A DNA stretch of 64,000 bases from Planktothrix sp. PCC 11201 (GCF_900009135.1 NZ_LT797701.1:490384-554383), one strand, 5' to 3'; positions 34,050-44,304 are shown, counted from the stretch's first letter. Translations and numbers: made by a program. Notes: a model not told the origin generated them from the letters alone.

Positions 34050-35489
34050 TTGATTATCTAAACTACTTAAATCTGGACTAATCAACGCTTTATTTCCGAC
34101 AACTAAAATCACCAACTTGTCGAAATTAAGATATTGTTGAGCGACTCGTTGAACATCTTCGATGGTTGTTGCTTGGACTTGACGTTGATAATCAAAGATA
34201 AAATCTTTGGGATAGCCATAATATTCATACTGCATTAAACGGGATAAAGTTTGAGCCGGATCTTCAAACTTGAAAATAAAAGAATTCAAGGTAGATTCTT
34301 TTGCATAGGTTAATTCTTCCAACTTAATTGGTTCTTTTTTTAACCGTTCAATTTCAGTTTTAACCCCTTGAATGAATGGAACTGTTGCTTCAGAACGGGT
34401 TTGTCCTCCGGCATTAAAAACCCCGGGATAATCATAACTTGCACCCCAATATCCATAAACAGAATAGGCTAACCCTTGGCGCGATCGCAGATTATTAAAT
34501 AACCGTCCACCGAACCCGTTTAACACCCCATTCATAACCGCCAATTTGGGATAATCGGGATCATTTAATAACCCGCCTAAATGACCCATTTCCACATAAC
34601 TTTGATTAAGTTGCGGTTGATCAACAAAGAAAATACCGCCCAAATTAGCTTGAGAAACCGCAGGAAGGGGAGGGATAACGGCTTTTTGACTCGGTTTCCA
34701 AGTTCCTAATTTTTCATCAATTAACGCCTTCATTTTTGCTCGATCAAAATCCCCTACAATTCCCAAAATCATAGTTTCAGGATGAAAATATTTTTCATAA
34801 AAATCAACTAAACTCTCACGCTTAATATTATTCAAGGTGGCATATTCTGCGATGCGGGCGTAGGGACTATCTGCACCATAAATCACCTTAACAAACTCCC
34901 GTGAAGCAATGTCTCCTGGGTTATCATTCCGACGGGCAATTCCGCCTTTAGCTTGAGTTTTTGCTAAGTCTAATTGATCCTGCGGAAACAGGGGATTGCG
35001 AATAACATCCGTAAACAATCCAAACACCAAGTCTAAATCTTCTGTTAATCCTGAAAATCCAACACTACCAGAAGTTGTAGAAATTCCGGCTTCAACGGAG
35101 GCGGCTTTTTGTTCTAATAATTGATTCAATTGATCGCCGGAATGTTGACGAGTTCCTCCATTTCGCATCACCTCGGCGGTAATACTTGCTAAACCCACCT
35201 TATCCGCAGGTTCAAATCGATCTCCGGTGTGAAATAACGCACTTCCTCCTACTAAGGGAAGTTCATGATCTTCGACTAAATAAACTGTAATTCCATTGTC
35301 TAATTGATAGCGTTCATAATCAGGAAGTTTAAGGGTTGGTAAGGGAGAAAAAGTTAAATCGGTGTAATGTTTGGGCGTAGAAGCAATTGCCGGAATATGG
35401 CTAAACGCGGTAAAAAAGAAGGTCGTTAGCAATAATCCAGCCAAAAAAAGTGTGGATTTTTTCAAGTTTAGGGTTTTCAAAGTCAACAT
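34008..35489 (-). CDS. M16 family peptidase, non-catalytic partner
   Basis: A 493-residue insulinase-type protein with a signal or membrane segment at the N-terminus (about 12-30). The first M16 domain lacks the inverted zinc motif HxxEH: the place is occupied by VGLASITAEVMRNG. It is therefore likely the inactive, substrate-holding half. The catalytic member is encoded 61 bases upstream in the same direction, so the two should form a heterodimer outside the cytoplasmic membrane, as in other bacterial M16A/M16B pairs. Confidence 0.88.
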   Translation of the reverse strand: MLTLKTLNLKKSTLFLAGLLLTTFFFTAFSHIPAIASTPKHYTDLTFSPLPTLKLPDYERYQLDNGITVYLVEDHELPLVGGSALFHTGDRFEPADKVGLASITAEVMRNGGTRQHSGDQLNQLLEQKAASVEAGISTTSGSVGFSGLTEDLDLVFGLFTDVIRNPLFPQDQLDLAKTQAKGGIARRNDNPGDIASREFVKVIYGADSPYARIAEYATLNNIKRESLVDFYEKYFHPETMILGIVGDFDRAKMKALIDEKLGTWKPSQKAVIPPLPAVSQANLGGIFFVDQPQLNQSYVEMGHLGGLLNDPDYPKLAVMNGVLNGFGGRLFNNLRSRQGLAYSVYGYWGASYDYPGVFNAGGQTRSEATVPFIQGVKTEIERLKKEPIKLEELTYAKESTLNSFIFKFEDPAQTLSRLMQYEYYGYPKDFIFDYQRQVQATTIEDVQRVAQQYLNFDKLVILVVGNKALISPDLSSLDNQSKVTTIDVTIPGS

Positions 35490-35550
35490 AGTGAATGGAA
35501 AGGTTAATCAAGATAGAATGAGTCAGGATAAAATTAGGTGATGTTAAAGT

Positions 35551-37131
35551 TTATTCCTCGGATAATAGGCGGCCAATGGTGCGTTTTTGCGGAATAAATA
35601 CGTCTTGAGCCACCCGTTGAATATCTTGGGGAGTAATGGCATCAATTTTTTCTAATTCCTCAAATAAGTTGATCCAAGATCCAGTTTTGACTTCATATCC
35701 CACTAAAGCAAATGCCATTCCCATATTAGAATCTAAGGATCTTAACAAACTGGCTTTAGCTTGAGTTTTAACCCTGTCTAATTCGGTTTCAGACACCAAT
35801 TCTGTTTTCAGTCGTTCAATTTCTTTGCGGAGGGAAATTGCCACTTCATCAACGGTATGACCGGGTGCGGGCATGGCATAAAATAACATTAAATTGGTGT
35901 ATTTATTACCCGGATATCCACTTGATCCTTGGGCGGTTAAAGCAATTTGTTGTTCTTCAACTAAGGATTTATACAAACGAGAAGTTCGACCATCACTCAG
36001 AAGACTGGAAATCATATCATAAATCACAGAATCAGGATGATTAGCCGCCGGACTGGGATACCCTTCCAAATACCAAGGTTGAGTTTTTAAGGTTAAAGTC
36101 ACTTCCCTAGTTTCGGTTTGAGGTGGCTCAATAATATTCAATTCAGGGGGTTTCGGTCTGGCGGGATAACGACCAAAATAAATTTCTGCTAAACGTTTGA
36201 CTTCCGTGGGGTTAACATCCCCAACAATTGCTACGGTTAAATTATTAGGAACATAGTAGGTTTCAAAGAAATTTTTAACATTTTCACGAGTTAAATTTTC
36301 TAAGTCTTGTACATAGCCAATCACAGGACGACGGTAGGGATGAGCTTTGAATGCTGTGGCGGAAAATGCCTCGATCATTTGACCAATGGGAGAATTTTCT
36401 GTTCGCAAGCGACGTTCTTCTAAAATGACCTGTTTTTCTTTGTAAAATTCCCGAAATACGGGTTCTAAAAATCGCTCAGATTCTAGGGACATCCACAGTT
36501 CTAATTTGTTAGCAGGAAGGCTATAAAAATAAGAGGTAGCATCGGCGGAGGTTGTGGCATTGAGTCCTACACCTCCAGCTTGTTCTACAATTCTACCAAA
36601 CTCATTTTGCTTGACATATTGATTGGCTTCGCGACTTACTGTTTCTAAATCAATGATTAATTGTTTTAATTTTTCCTGGTTTCCTTCGGCTTTAGCTTGT
36701 TTAATTTGTGCAAAAATCTGATCTTGCTTTTCTAAAAGAGGTTGTTCGGCTTGATAATTGGTTGTACCAATATGTTGAGTTCCTTTAAAAGCTAAATGTT
36801 CTAAATAATGGGCGACTCCCGTTTGTCCGTCGGGTTCATTGGCTCCTCCAACATCGGCATAAATTAAGAAAGAAATAACCGGTGCTCGATGTCTTTCTAA
36901 GACAATAAATCTCATGCCATTATCAAGAGTAAATTCGGTAATTTCTCGCTGCACTCGTTTTAAATACGGTTGAATTGAAGAATTTGCAGGGGCAATTTCA
37001 TCTCCCCAAACGGCTTGAAATCCCATTACCCAAAATAAACATAGACTTAACAGCACAACGGACAAACGTTTCCCCACAGGGGATAGTTTGTGAGTTCTTT
37101 GTTTCCCTCGGAAAAAATAATCCCAAAACAT
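35551..37131 (-). CDS. M16 family zinc peptidase, catalytic partner
   Basis: A 526-residue metallopeptidase with an N-terminal membrane or signal segment (about 22-42). The zinc motif HYLEH (in GVAHYLEHLAFKGT) is intact, and the downstream glutamate region follows in ERFLEPVFREFYKEKQVILEERR. It degrades peptides in the periplasm or at the membrane and is likely the active half of a pair with the next gene. First gene of a two-gene operon. Confidence 0.9.
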   Translation of the reverse strand: MFWDYFFRGKQRTHKLSPVGKRLSVVLLSLCLFWVMGFQAVWGDEIAPANSSIQPYLKRVQREITEFTLDNGMRFIVLERHRAPVISFLIYADVGGANEPDGQTGVAHYLEHLAFKGTQHIGTTNYQAEQPLLEKQDQIFAQIKQAKAEGNQEKLKQLIIDLETVSREANQYVKQNEFGRIVEQAGGVGLNATTSADATSYFYSLPANKLELWMSLESERFLEPVFREFYKEKQVILEERRLRTENSPIGQMIEAFSATAFKAHPYRRPVIGYVQDLENLTRENVKNFFETYYVPNNLTVAIVGDVNPTEVKRLAEIYFGRYPARPKPPELNIIEPPQTETREVTLTLKTQPWYLEGYPSPAANHPDSVIYDMISSLLSDGRTSRLYKSLVEEQQIALTAQGSSGYPGNKYTNLMLFYAMPAPGHTVDEVAISLRKEIERLKTELVSETELDRVKTQAKASLLRSLDSNMGMAFALVGYEVKTGSWINLFEELEKIDAITPQDIQRVAQDVFIPQKRTIGRLLSEE

Positions 37132-37271
37132 AGGTTTTTAGCGGTATAACTTGACAAAAATGCGAGAACAACTAAGGTCTAATCTATCTTAAAATATCAC
37201 AAAATCAGAATTTTAACCGTAAAAAATATCAAAGCATTAAGAGTTATATCGTTTCCGATCAGTCTTCCCAG

Positions 37272-37925
37272 ATGAATGATAGGCTCAAATTAGAGCCACA
37301 TAAGATAAATAAAGTTATGTCGCATCTCCATTCCTCTACAGCATCGGAATTAGAAAACCAGATTCTACTGGCAGCCCGGGGGTTATTTGCCCAGAAAGGC
37401 TATGATAGTACCACTACTCGTGATTTAGCGACGGCCGCCGGGGTCGCCGAAGCTACTTTGTTTCGACATTTTGCTAATAAAAAAGCGATTTTGACTGCCA
37501 TTGTGATTGAGGGATGGGTGGAAATTTTAACGGATTTACTAACAGAATTGAGTGAGATGAGTAACTATAAAGCCGTGGCACAATTGTTACATCGACGTCT
37601 AATTAATCTACAGAAAAATGCAGATATCATGCGAATTTGTTTTTTAGAAGCTCAGTTTCATCCAGAATTACGCGATCGCCTTCAATCAGAAATTATTAAT
37701 AAAATGATCGATGTAACCGAGGCTTTTTTTGAAACGGCAATCCAAAAAGGAGTTTATCGTCCGATGAATCCTAAAATTGTTGCCCAAGTTTTTTTAGGAA
37801 TGTTTGCGATCGCCGGATTTAGTTATAATACTCTCCTTGAACCCAATGCTTCCCCCCAAGAAATGAAAGAAATGGCTGAAGGATTAGCCGATATTTTCTT
37901 GAATGGAGTGTTAGCAAAAGAATAA
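37272..37925 (+). CDS. TetR/AcrR family transcriptional regulator
   Basis: A 217-residue regulator. The N-terminal helix-turn-helix is at about 27-70 (LLAARGLFAQKGYDSTTTRD followed by LATAAGVAEATLFRHFANKK), a typical TetR pattern, and the rest is an all-helical ligand domain. The start at 37272 is not certain, since an in-frame ATG at 37317 is equally reasonable; neither has a clear ribosome site. It is divergent from the M16 peptidase operon and may control it. Confidence 0.9.
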   Translation: MNDRLKLEPHKINKVMSHLHSSTASELENQILLAARGLFAQKGYDSTTTRDLATAAGVAEATLFRHFANKKAILTAIVIEGWVEILTDLLTELSEMSNYKAVAQLLHRRLINLQKNADIMRICFLEAQFHPELRDRLQSEIINKMIDVTEAFFETAIQKGVYRPMNPKIVAQVFLGMFAIAGFSYNTLLEPNASPQEMKEMAEGLADIFLNGVLAKE

Positions 37926-37932
37926 AAACAGA

Positions 37933-38367
37933 TTACAAAAATTTTGCTTGTTGTACCCATTCTTGAATTTTATTAACAGATGGACATAGATCTCGACGCT
38001 GTAAATTAACGACATAAAAGCGTAATATTTGTTGATGTAAACGATGAATTGGTAATTTGGTTAAATGGTTGACTGAACTCACCCCCGCATGAAGCAAAAG
38101 TCCACAATATTGACAACCGACGCCAGGAATTCTAGCTAAGTCCGCCATTGCTATCCATTTGTTAATATCTCTAATATTAATCTGGAGCAAATTGGCTAAA
38201 ATCATTTTTTCGGCTGGAGTTTTGCCTTGTTTTAACAGTTGACTGGTGGTTTTAATGCCATAATTGTTTAATTGGGTTTGATTGTCCGAATTCAAGCCCG
38301 GCAGTTGAGAAATCGGCCAATCAACCCCTTGAATAGAGTTATGGGAGTTGGGTTTAAAAGATGTCAT
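37933..38367 (-). CDS. DUF4332 protein with helix-hairpin-helix character
   Basis: A 144-residue protein of the DUF4332 family, which carries helix-hairpin-helix-like units: LPGLNSDNQTQLNNYGIKTTSQLL and LARIPGVGCQYCGLLLHAGVSSVNHL. Such motifs usually bind DNA non-specifically, but its job is unknown. The start at 38367 is preferred over one 16 codons upstream. Confidence 0.85.
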   Translation of the reverse strand: MTSFKPNSHNSIQGVDWPISQLPGLNSDNQTQLNNYGIKTTSQLLKQGKTPAEKMILANLLQINIRDINKWIAMADLARIPGVGCQYCGLLLHAGVSSVNHLTKLPIHRLHQQILRFYVVNLQRRDLCPSVNKIQEWVQQAKFL

Positions 38368-38553
38368 CGTTTTGCTATTGTTAGTTTCAGGTTGAGGCGG
38401 TCTAATCCTCCTCAATTTGTGCTGTTTGATTCTAACCTATTTTTTTCTAAAATTCAGGGTAGGCTGTTAAGGATTTAAACCCTATACTTGAGATAACGAT
38501 GATACTAGCACTACCATCGCTTAAATTAAAATCACCCAAATTTCGATTTAATC

Positions 38554-39933
38554 ATGTTATTTAATTATTCCCAATTTCTGATTGATACCCTTCGCCAACG
38601 ACGCCAAAAACTCAGCTATTTAATTGATTTTCCGGCGATTTTGTGGTCGGGTTGTGCCAGTTCTCGCAATTTTCCCGCTAATATTTATCCCTTTCGTGCC
38701 AGTAGTCATTTTCTTTATTTTGCCGGATTTCCCTTAGAAAATGCAGCGATTCGTTTGTATGAAGGTCGCTTAGAATTATTTATGGATGATGCCCCCCAAG
38801 GTAGTACCCTTTGGCATGTCGAAATCCCCCACAGAAATCAAATTGCAGAACTCATGGGTGCAGATATTTCCTATCCCTTATCAGAATTATCTAATCATCT
38901 TGAAGATGCGGCGACTATTGTGGTACAAAATCCCATTACTGCCAACGAACAACGTCAATTATTGAATTGTCCTTTGAGATCAGCACAAGAGCCCGAAGGA
39001 ATTGATTTAGAATTAACACAGGCAATTATTTATTTGCGTCTAACCCATGATGATTTGGCGTTACAGGAGTTACGCCAAGCCACAAAAGTTAGTATTAAAG
39101 CCCATAAAAGGGGGATGCAAGTAACAAAAACAGCCCGGTTAGAAGCGGAGGTTCGCGGGGCGATGGAAGGGGTAATTATTAGTCATAATATGACCTGTTC
39201 CTATAATAGTATTGTGACAATACAGGGAGAAGTTTTACATAATCAACATTATCATAATCCCTTACGACCAGGGGATTTACTATTAGCTGATGTGGGGGCA
39301 GAAACGGCGATGGGATGGGCGGCGGATATTACTCGAACTTGGCCAGTTTCGGGAATATTTTCCCCGACGCAACGAGATATTTATGAAGTGGTTTTAAAGG
39401 CTCATGATAGCTGTATTAATTCTATCAAACCAGGGATAGAATATCAAGAGATTCATCGAATTGCCGCAACAATAATTGCCGAAGGATTAGTAGATTTAGG
39501 AATATTAAGAGGGAATCCCGAGGATTTAGTAGAACAGGATGCCCATGCCTTATTTTTTCCTCACGGAATCGGGCATTTATTAGGGTTAGATGTGCATGAC
39601 ATGGAGGATTTGGGAGATTTAGCTGGATATGAACTGGGACGGGTGAGAAGTCAACGGTTTGGCTGGTGTTTTCTGCGGTTAAATCGTCCCTTAAAACCCA
39701 GAATGTTAGTAACAATAGAACCAGGTTTTTATCAAGTTCCGGCTATTTTAAATGATCCTAAAAATCGAGAACAATATCAAAATATTGTTAATTGGGAACG
39801 TTTAGAACAGTTTGCTGATGTTCGAGGCATTAGAATAGAAGATGATGTCTTAGTCACGGAAACAGGAACAGAAATTTTAACCAAAAGTTTACCCACATCT
39901 ATTCAGGAGATAGAAGATTTAGTTAAAAATTAA
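38554..39933 (+). CDS. Aminopeptidase P family metallopeptidase (M24)
   Basis: A 459-residue Xaa-Pro aminopeptidase-like enzyme. Metal ligands are visible in LLADVGAETAMGWAADITRTWP (both Asp), HGIGHLLGLDVHDME (His), TIEPGFY (Glu) and RIEDDVLVTETG (Glu). An N-terminal creatinase-like domain precedes it. It releases N-terminal residues next to proline in the cytoplasm. The following exoprotein starts 12 bases downstream, so the two may be co-transcribed although they appear unrelated. Confidence 0.93.
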   Translation: MLFNYSQFLIDTLRQRRQKLSYLIDFPAILWSGCASSRNFPANIYPFRASSHFLYFAGFPLENAAIRLYEGRLELFMDDAPQGSTLWHVEIPHRNQIAELMGADISYPLSELSNHLEDAATIVVQNPITANEQRQLLNCPLRSAQEPEGIDLELTQAIIYLRLTHDDLALQELRQATKVSIKAHKRGMQVTKTARLEAEVRGAMEGVIISHNMTCSYNSIVTIQGEVLHNQHYHNPLRPGDLLLADVGAETAMGWAADITRTWPVSGIFSPTQRDIYEVVLKAHDSCINSIKPGIEYQEIHRIAATIIAEGLVDLGILRGNPEDLVEQDAHALFFPHGIGHLLGLDVHDMEDLGDLAGYELGRVRSQRFGWCFLRLNRPLKPRMLVTIEPGFYQVPAILNDPKNREQYQNIVNWERLEQFADVRGIRIEDDVLVTETGTEILTKSLPTSIQEIEDLVKN

Positions 39934-39945
39934 TGGAGTGAATTT

Positions 39946-41613
39946 ATGCTGAGTCAACAACGAATTAAACGGTTTATTATTTTTTTCCTGGGAACTCTAA
40001 TTGTTATGGGATTAACCGTAGCTGGTTATGCCTTTACAACCCTATTTTTATCTAATACTCTTACAACAGAATCCCCGATTGGTTTAGCTGACTGTGGGAG
40101 TCCCAAGGGAGGCGAAAAGGATAATGCGATTGCAACTTTTTATGGCAACAGTGGGCGAGGTTTCCTCGCCCCTACCTGGGTTAATAAAATCCAGTGGAAT
40201 TGTGTTTATAATATTAAAGATTTCTCCGGTTCAAATTTAGTAGAACAGTTCAATGCTGCGCGAGATGCAGCCTTTAAGCATGGTGGAGGAATAGTTTATT
40301 TTCCATCAGGAACCTATGTTTTTAATGATAGCATAAAACTTAGGTCTGGTGTAGTCATTCGCGGAGAAACTCCTGCGGTTAAATCGGCAAAAGCCAGTAA
40401 TTATAATCCCTCCTCAAAATTAGTTTTTCCTAAATATGAACCCCAACTTTCAGGAGACGGAACCCCGAATGAAACCGCCTTCAAAAGTATTCAAACCTTG
40501 ACCCCCGACCAAGATAGCAATATTGGAATTATTAACCTAGAGATTAATCGGGCTGCAATTAATATTGTGGGAAATATAGATACCCATAAAAATAGTAATA
40601 TTATCATTTTTGGGGTTCGTAGTAATAACGTAGCAAAACCCGACCCACAAGTTCCAAAACTCGAATTTCAGAACCCTTGGCAACGCTATAGTCATCGCTT
40701 TGCTTCTAATATTGAACTTACTGGGTATGAAAATATTTTAGTTGCTAATAATCGAATTAATGATAATATTACTGATAATTATGAACAACCTGGATACAAG
40801 TTACAGTCCAAAGATAAAAAGACAATTTTAACCTATCAAGAGGGTAGTAAAGTTCCCTTTAATTATAGCAATCATTATGGAATTGTTGTTAATAGAGGTG
40901 GGAAACAAGGCGGGTTTAAATTAGCTGGGACTCCCACCACTGAACCCGGACTTTTTAGAAAAGGCATTGTGATTCGAGATAATTGGGTTTACCATACCAT
41001 GCGAGTGGGAATTCATGCGGCGGGAGATGGTTTAATTATCCAAAATAATGATATTCAAGACCAACCCAATAAAAAATGGTGGACAGACCCCACGGGTACT
41101 CGAGAAGCAACGGGGGCAGTTACCTTAGAAAATAGAGGAATTGACTTTTCAGGATGGAATGTTTTAGTTGAGGGGAATAATTATCAAGTTTATCGACATC
41201 AAATTGGAGATACAAAATATTTAAGTGTGGATGGAGAAGGGATGTTAATGCAAGAATGTTGTGGGGGAACAACGGTTAAAAATGTTATGATTAAAAACAA
41301 TCAGGGAAATGCTTATATTGGACTCTATAAAGTTCAAGAAATTAATCATACAACTATTGAAAATAATCAAGTCCTGAATTCTGATATTTTTGTCATGGCA
41401 GATACAAATAATCAACCCTATGGAATGAATCAGGTTAAAATTATTAATAATCAAGTTTCTGGGAATATTCTGGTGAAAGCCAGTTTAGGCGGTCAGGGGA
41501 ATGAAATTTCAGGAAATAGAGGAAACCAAAGCGGAAAACTAGAGTATTCTTGTTCCATTGAAGTTAATAATAACTCGGGATTTAATACTCAACCCTGTTT
41601 TCCGTTACGCTAA
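39946..41613 (+). CDS. Exported right-handed beta-helix protein (pectate-lyase-like)
   Basis: A 555-residue protein with an N-terminal membrane anchor or signal (about 9-33). The body reads as a right-handed parallel beta-helix: a pectate-lyase-superfamily entry (GGIVYFPSGTYVFNDSIKLRSGVVIRGE-like region near 110-140) and many ladder repeats such as NILVANNRIN, GIVIRDNWVYH and VEGNNY. It may be a polysaccharide lyase or a surface adhesin. A palindromic repeat inserted near residue 70 encodes GRGFLAPTW within the N-terminal part. Confidence 0.8.
   Translation: MLSQQRIKRFIIFFLGTLIVMGLTVAGYAFTTLFLSNTLTTESPIGLADCGSPKGGEKDNAIATFYGNSGRGFLAPTWVNKIQWNCVYNIKDFSGSNLVEQFNAARDAAFKHGGGIVYFPSGTYVFNDSIKLRSGVVIRGETPAVKSAKASNYNPSSKLVFPKYEPQLSGDGTPNETAFKSIQTLTPDQDSNIGIINLEINRAAINIVGNIDTHKNSNIIIFGVRSNNVAKPDPQVPKLEFQNPWQRYSHRFASNIELTGYENILVANNRINDNITDNYEQPGYKLQSKDKKTILTYQEGSKVPFNYSNHYGIVVNRGGKQGGFKLAGTPTTEPGLFRKGIVIRDNWVYHTMRVGIHAAGDGLIIQNNDIQDQPNKKWWTDPTGTREATGAVTLENRGIDFSGWNVLVEGNNYQVYRHQIGDTKYLSVDGEGMLMQECCGGTTVKNVMIKNNQGNAYIGLYKVQEINHTTIENNQVLNSDIFVMADTNNQPYGMNQVKIINNQVSGNILVKASLGGQGNEISGNRGNQSGKLEYSCSIEVNNNSGFNTQPCFPLR
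40153..40171. repeat. Palindromic repeat inside the beta-helix gene
   Basis: GGGCGAGG at 40153-40160 and CCTCGCCC at 40164-40171 form a perfect 8-bp stem, followed by CCTACC. GGGGCG...CGCCCC palindromes of this style also occur in intergenic DNA (for example 23297-23324). It adds residues near position 70 without breaking the frame. Confidence 0.6.
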
Positions 41614-41614
41614 T

Positions 41615-42472
41615 TTACCATAATGTTAATTGGGTGGGGATGGGTTCCAACTGATTCCAGGGTAGGGGAGAAATGGGCAGATGATGGGATTCTAACAATT
41701 GTTGCACATATTTTGCCGTAGAAGGCGATCGCTCCTCCAAAGGACAATGCACAAAGAAATAAACATCTTTGCCCTGATTTAACCAATGATGAATCGGTGT
41801 AATCCAATCTTCTAAAAAGGGTTGGTTCCTCGATAATTGAGGATGGGAAATAAACCGAATTAAAGCCAAGGAAGCTGTGACACTAAATTCTACCGGAACT
41901 TGAGGTTTTTTTCGTTCTGAATGTAGTTGCGGGTCATCCTCACCGCTATAAATAGGACGGGAATCTAAAATCACTCGTCCAACATTAAAGGATTCTAAAA
42001 GCTGTTTTAACCGCTTAAAATTATCTGGCTGAAACCAATCGGGATGACGCACTTCTACTGCTAAAGGCACGATTTGATGCGGCCAAACTTGAAGAAAATC
42101 TTGCAAATCTTCTAATAAATGGGGAGAATAACTCGGCGGTAATTGAGCAAAAATAGGGCCGAAACGAGTTCCTAAACACTGCATTTGTTCAACAAACTTT
42201 AACGCCCCTGGAATAGCCAGGTTTAGTGACCCTTGATGGGTTAATTCCTGGGGTAATTTTAAACAAAATTTAAAATCCGATGGTGTTTGTTGTATCCAAC
42301 GAGTTACCGTTTCTGCATTAGGAATGGCATAAAATGTAGTATTTCCTTCTACTGCGGTAAAGCGACGACTATAGAGGGAGAGAAAATCCGCCGGACGACT
42401 TCCTAAAGGATATAATTCTCCCACCCAATTTTTATACGACCAAACCGCACAGCCTAAATAAAAGTGACCCAT
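41615..42472 (-). CDS. DUF72 (YecE-like) protein
   Basis: A 285-residue TIM-barrel protein of the DUF72 family: YLGCAVWSYKNWVGELYP at the start, FKLPQELTH, LAVEVRHPDWF, and HCPLEERSP near the end. The family is common and well conserved, but its function is unknown. It converges on the beta-helix gene with only a base or two between, and follows the binding-protein gene on the same strand. Confidence 0.9.
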   Translation of the reverse strand: MGHFYLGCAVWSYKNWVGELYPLGSRPADFLSLYSRRFTAVEGNTTFYAIPNAETVTRWIQQTPSDFKFCLKLPQELTHQGSLNLAIPGALKFVEQMQCLGTRFGPIFAQLPPSYSPHLLEDLQDFLQVWPHQIVPLAVEVRHPDWFQPDNFKRLKQLLESFNVGRVILDSRPIYSGEDDPQLHSERKKPQVPVEFSVTASLALIRFISHPQLSRNQPFLEDWITPIHHWLNQGKDVYFFVHCPLEERSPSTAKYVQQLLESHHLPISPLPWNQLEPIPTQLTLW

Positions 42473-42479
42473 TTTTTTT

Positions 42480-43715
42480 CTATTTTAAATAGGTGAACTT
42501 ACCATTTTTTCCCGTTTCATCCATTTTAATTTGGGCAACATAAAACTTTTCTTGCACCACTTCACCTTCGGGAGTAAAAGCAATATTACCTAAAACCGTT
42601 TCATATTTTCCCGATAAAATTGCTTGATTTAATTGTTCTCTTACCTGTTCTAAGGATAAACTATCGAGTTTATTTTTCTGGTCAACCGCTTTTAAAGCAT
42701 CCACAAAGACTTGAACTCCGGCGAAGGCTTGGGCGGTAAATTGCGGAGGTTCTTTTTTATTTTGGGCTGCGTAGGTTTCCCGAAAGGTTTTATTAATCGG
42801 ATTATCAATTTCAGGACTATAGGCTTGGGCAATAATTACTCCATCACATTCTTTTTGACAGACGGAAAAAATATTAGAGGTATTTAAACCATTCCCTCCA
42901 ATAATTAATCCTTGATAGCCCAATTGTCGTAACTGTTTGATTAAATTTCCTCCATCCGCAGCCAGTCCCGAAATAATAATTAAATCTGGGTTTAAGTTAA
43001 TCGTAGCGGTGGCTTGATTTTGAAAATCGGTGTCGGTGGTTTGGAACTTTTGAACTGTCACCAAATCCAGGTTTAAATCTTTAACTGTTTGTTGAAAAGT
43101 CTCGGTTTCTGATTTACTAAAGGCATCATTTTGAGCGTAGAAAACCGCTACTTTTTTAATATCAGGATTGATTTTTAATGCCGCTTTTACAGCATTCGGG
43201 GCGACAACTGCAACCGGGGCAGAAACCCGGGCAATATAATCACCAATTTGAGGCACTCCCTTCGCGGTATTAGAAGGGCCCAAAACCGGAACTTTTGCCC
43301 GCTCTGCAATGGGGTCAGCGGCAAAGGCTTGTTGAGATAAAGAAGGGCCTAAAATGCCGACAACTTTCTGTTGAGTAATTAGGGTATTAAAGGCATTAAT
43401 TGCACTTTGTTCATCGCCTCCCCCATCTTGAAGGGCTAATTTAATTGGGGTTCCATTCACGCCTCCTTGTTGATTAAAATATTGTTCAGCCATTTTGGCG
43501 CCAATCACCTGTTCTTGTCCTAATAAGGCGGCGTTACTGGTTTGGGCGAGAACGACTCCAATCGGAATTCCTTTAGAATTTTCAACGGTATTTGTCGTGG
43601 AATTAGGATTGGAAGCGGTGTTATTTCCCGAAGGTTGAGAGGGACTACAGGCTAATACTAAAGCCCCGGTTATTCCTGATAACAATAGAGGGATAAATTG
43701 TTTTCTTTTAATCAT
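42480..43715 (-). CDS. Branched-chain amino acid type ABC transporter binding lipoprotein
   Basis: A 411-residue periplasmic binding protein of the Leu/Ile/Val family. The N-terminal lipobox is LVLAC, after which Cys is the lipidated residue; a Ser/Thr/Asn-rich linker leads to the ligand-binding fold (IPIGVVLAQTSNAALLGQEQ, VVGILGPSLSQQAFA). It should collect amino acids or amides for an ABC transporter; permease and ATPase genes are not in this region, so it works with a transporter encoded elsewhere. Spaced seven bases from the DUF72 gene. Confidence 0.92.
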   Translation of the reverse strand: MIKRKQFIPLLLSGITGALVLACSPSQPSGNNTASNPNSTTNTVENSKGIPIGVVLAQTSNAALLGQEQVIGAKMAEQYFNQQGGVNGTPIKLALQDGGGDEQSAINAFNTLITQQKVVGILGPSLSQQAFAADPIAERAKVPVLGPSNTAKGVPQIGDYIARVSAPVAVVAPNAVKAALKINPDIKKVAVFYAQNDAFSKSETETFQQTVKDLNLDLVTVQKFQTTDTDFQNQATATINLNPDLIIISGLAADGGNLIKQLRQLGYQGLIIGGNGLNTSNIFSVCQKECDGVIIAQAYSPEIDNPINKTFRETYAAQNKKEPPQFTAQAFAGVQVFVDALKAVDQKNKLDSLSLEQVREQLNQAILSGKYETVLGNIAFTPEGEVVQEKFYVAQIKMDETGKNGKFTYLK

Positions 43716-43854
43716 GGCAGTAAAATTATATAAAAATAGTGAGTTGTTTTTAACTCAAGAGATAATCTGAATTATACAACTATTTTTAATTGTAGACAAG
43801 TGGATATTTAGAGTAGGGTTGTAAAATCAGTAAGCGATGACGCTCGCACTACAT

Positions 43855-44304
43855 TTAATTATAATCATCAAATAAAGTGTATTTTTCTTCAAATACTTCT
43901 TGCCAAGATAAAGATATTAATGAGATTTTTTTTCCCATTTCATCCTCAGCATCCTTGACAGCCCGTTGAAAACATTGTTCCCAAATTGAATCAATAAAAT
44001 TTTGGTTTAAACTGGGAACTTCTTCTTGAATATCAGCAATTTCTTGACGCGCTGAACGAATACTAATAGACCAACTACCACTCCGTTTTTTCGGTTGACA
44101 TTTCCATTTAATAATGTGCATCATTAACCGGGTTAACTGACTTTTTAAAGCTAATTTCTTGGATTTTCCCATAGATTCAATTAAAACCGCTAACCCAGAT
44201 CCGGCTTCCATAAATTTTTGCTCCTCTAATAACTCTTGAATTGCGATCGCGGCTAAATATTCAGAACTCGCCGCCAACCATTCCCAATCTTTTCCAGTTT
44301 CCAT
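43855..44304 (-). CDS. DUF29 family protein, paralogue 1
   Basis: A 149-residue DUF29 protein (DWEWLAASSEYLAAIAIQELL, LIESMGKSKKLALKSQLTRLMMHIIKWKCQPKKR). DUF29 proteins are abundant in cyanobacteria and have no proven function. It is a close paralogue of the next gene, about 115 bases away. The start at 44304 is chosen to align with that paralogue; an in-frame ATG lies eight codons upstream. Confidence 0.85.
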   Translation of the reverse strand: METGKDWEWLAASSEYLAAIAIQELLEEQKFMEAGSGLAVLIESMGKSKKLALKSQLTRLMMHIIKWKCQPKKRSGSWSISIRSARQEIADIQEEVPSLNQNFIDSIWEQCFQRAVKDAEDEMGKKISLISLSWQEVFEEKYTLFDDYN

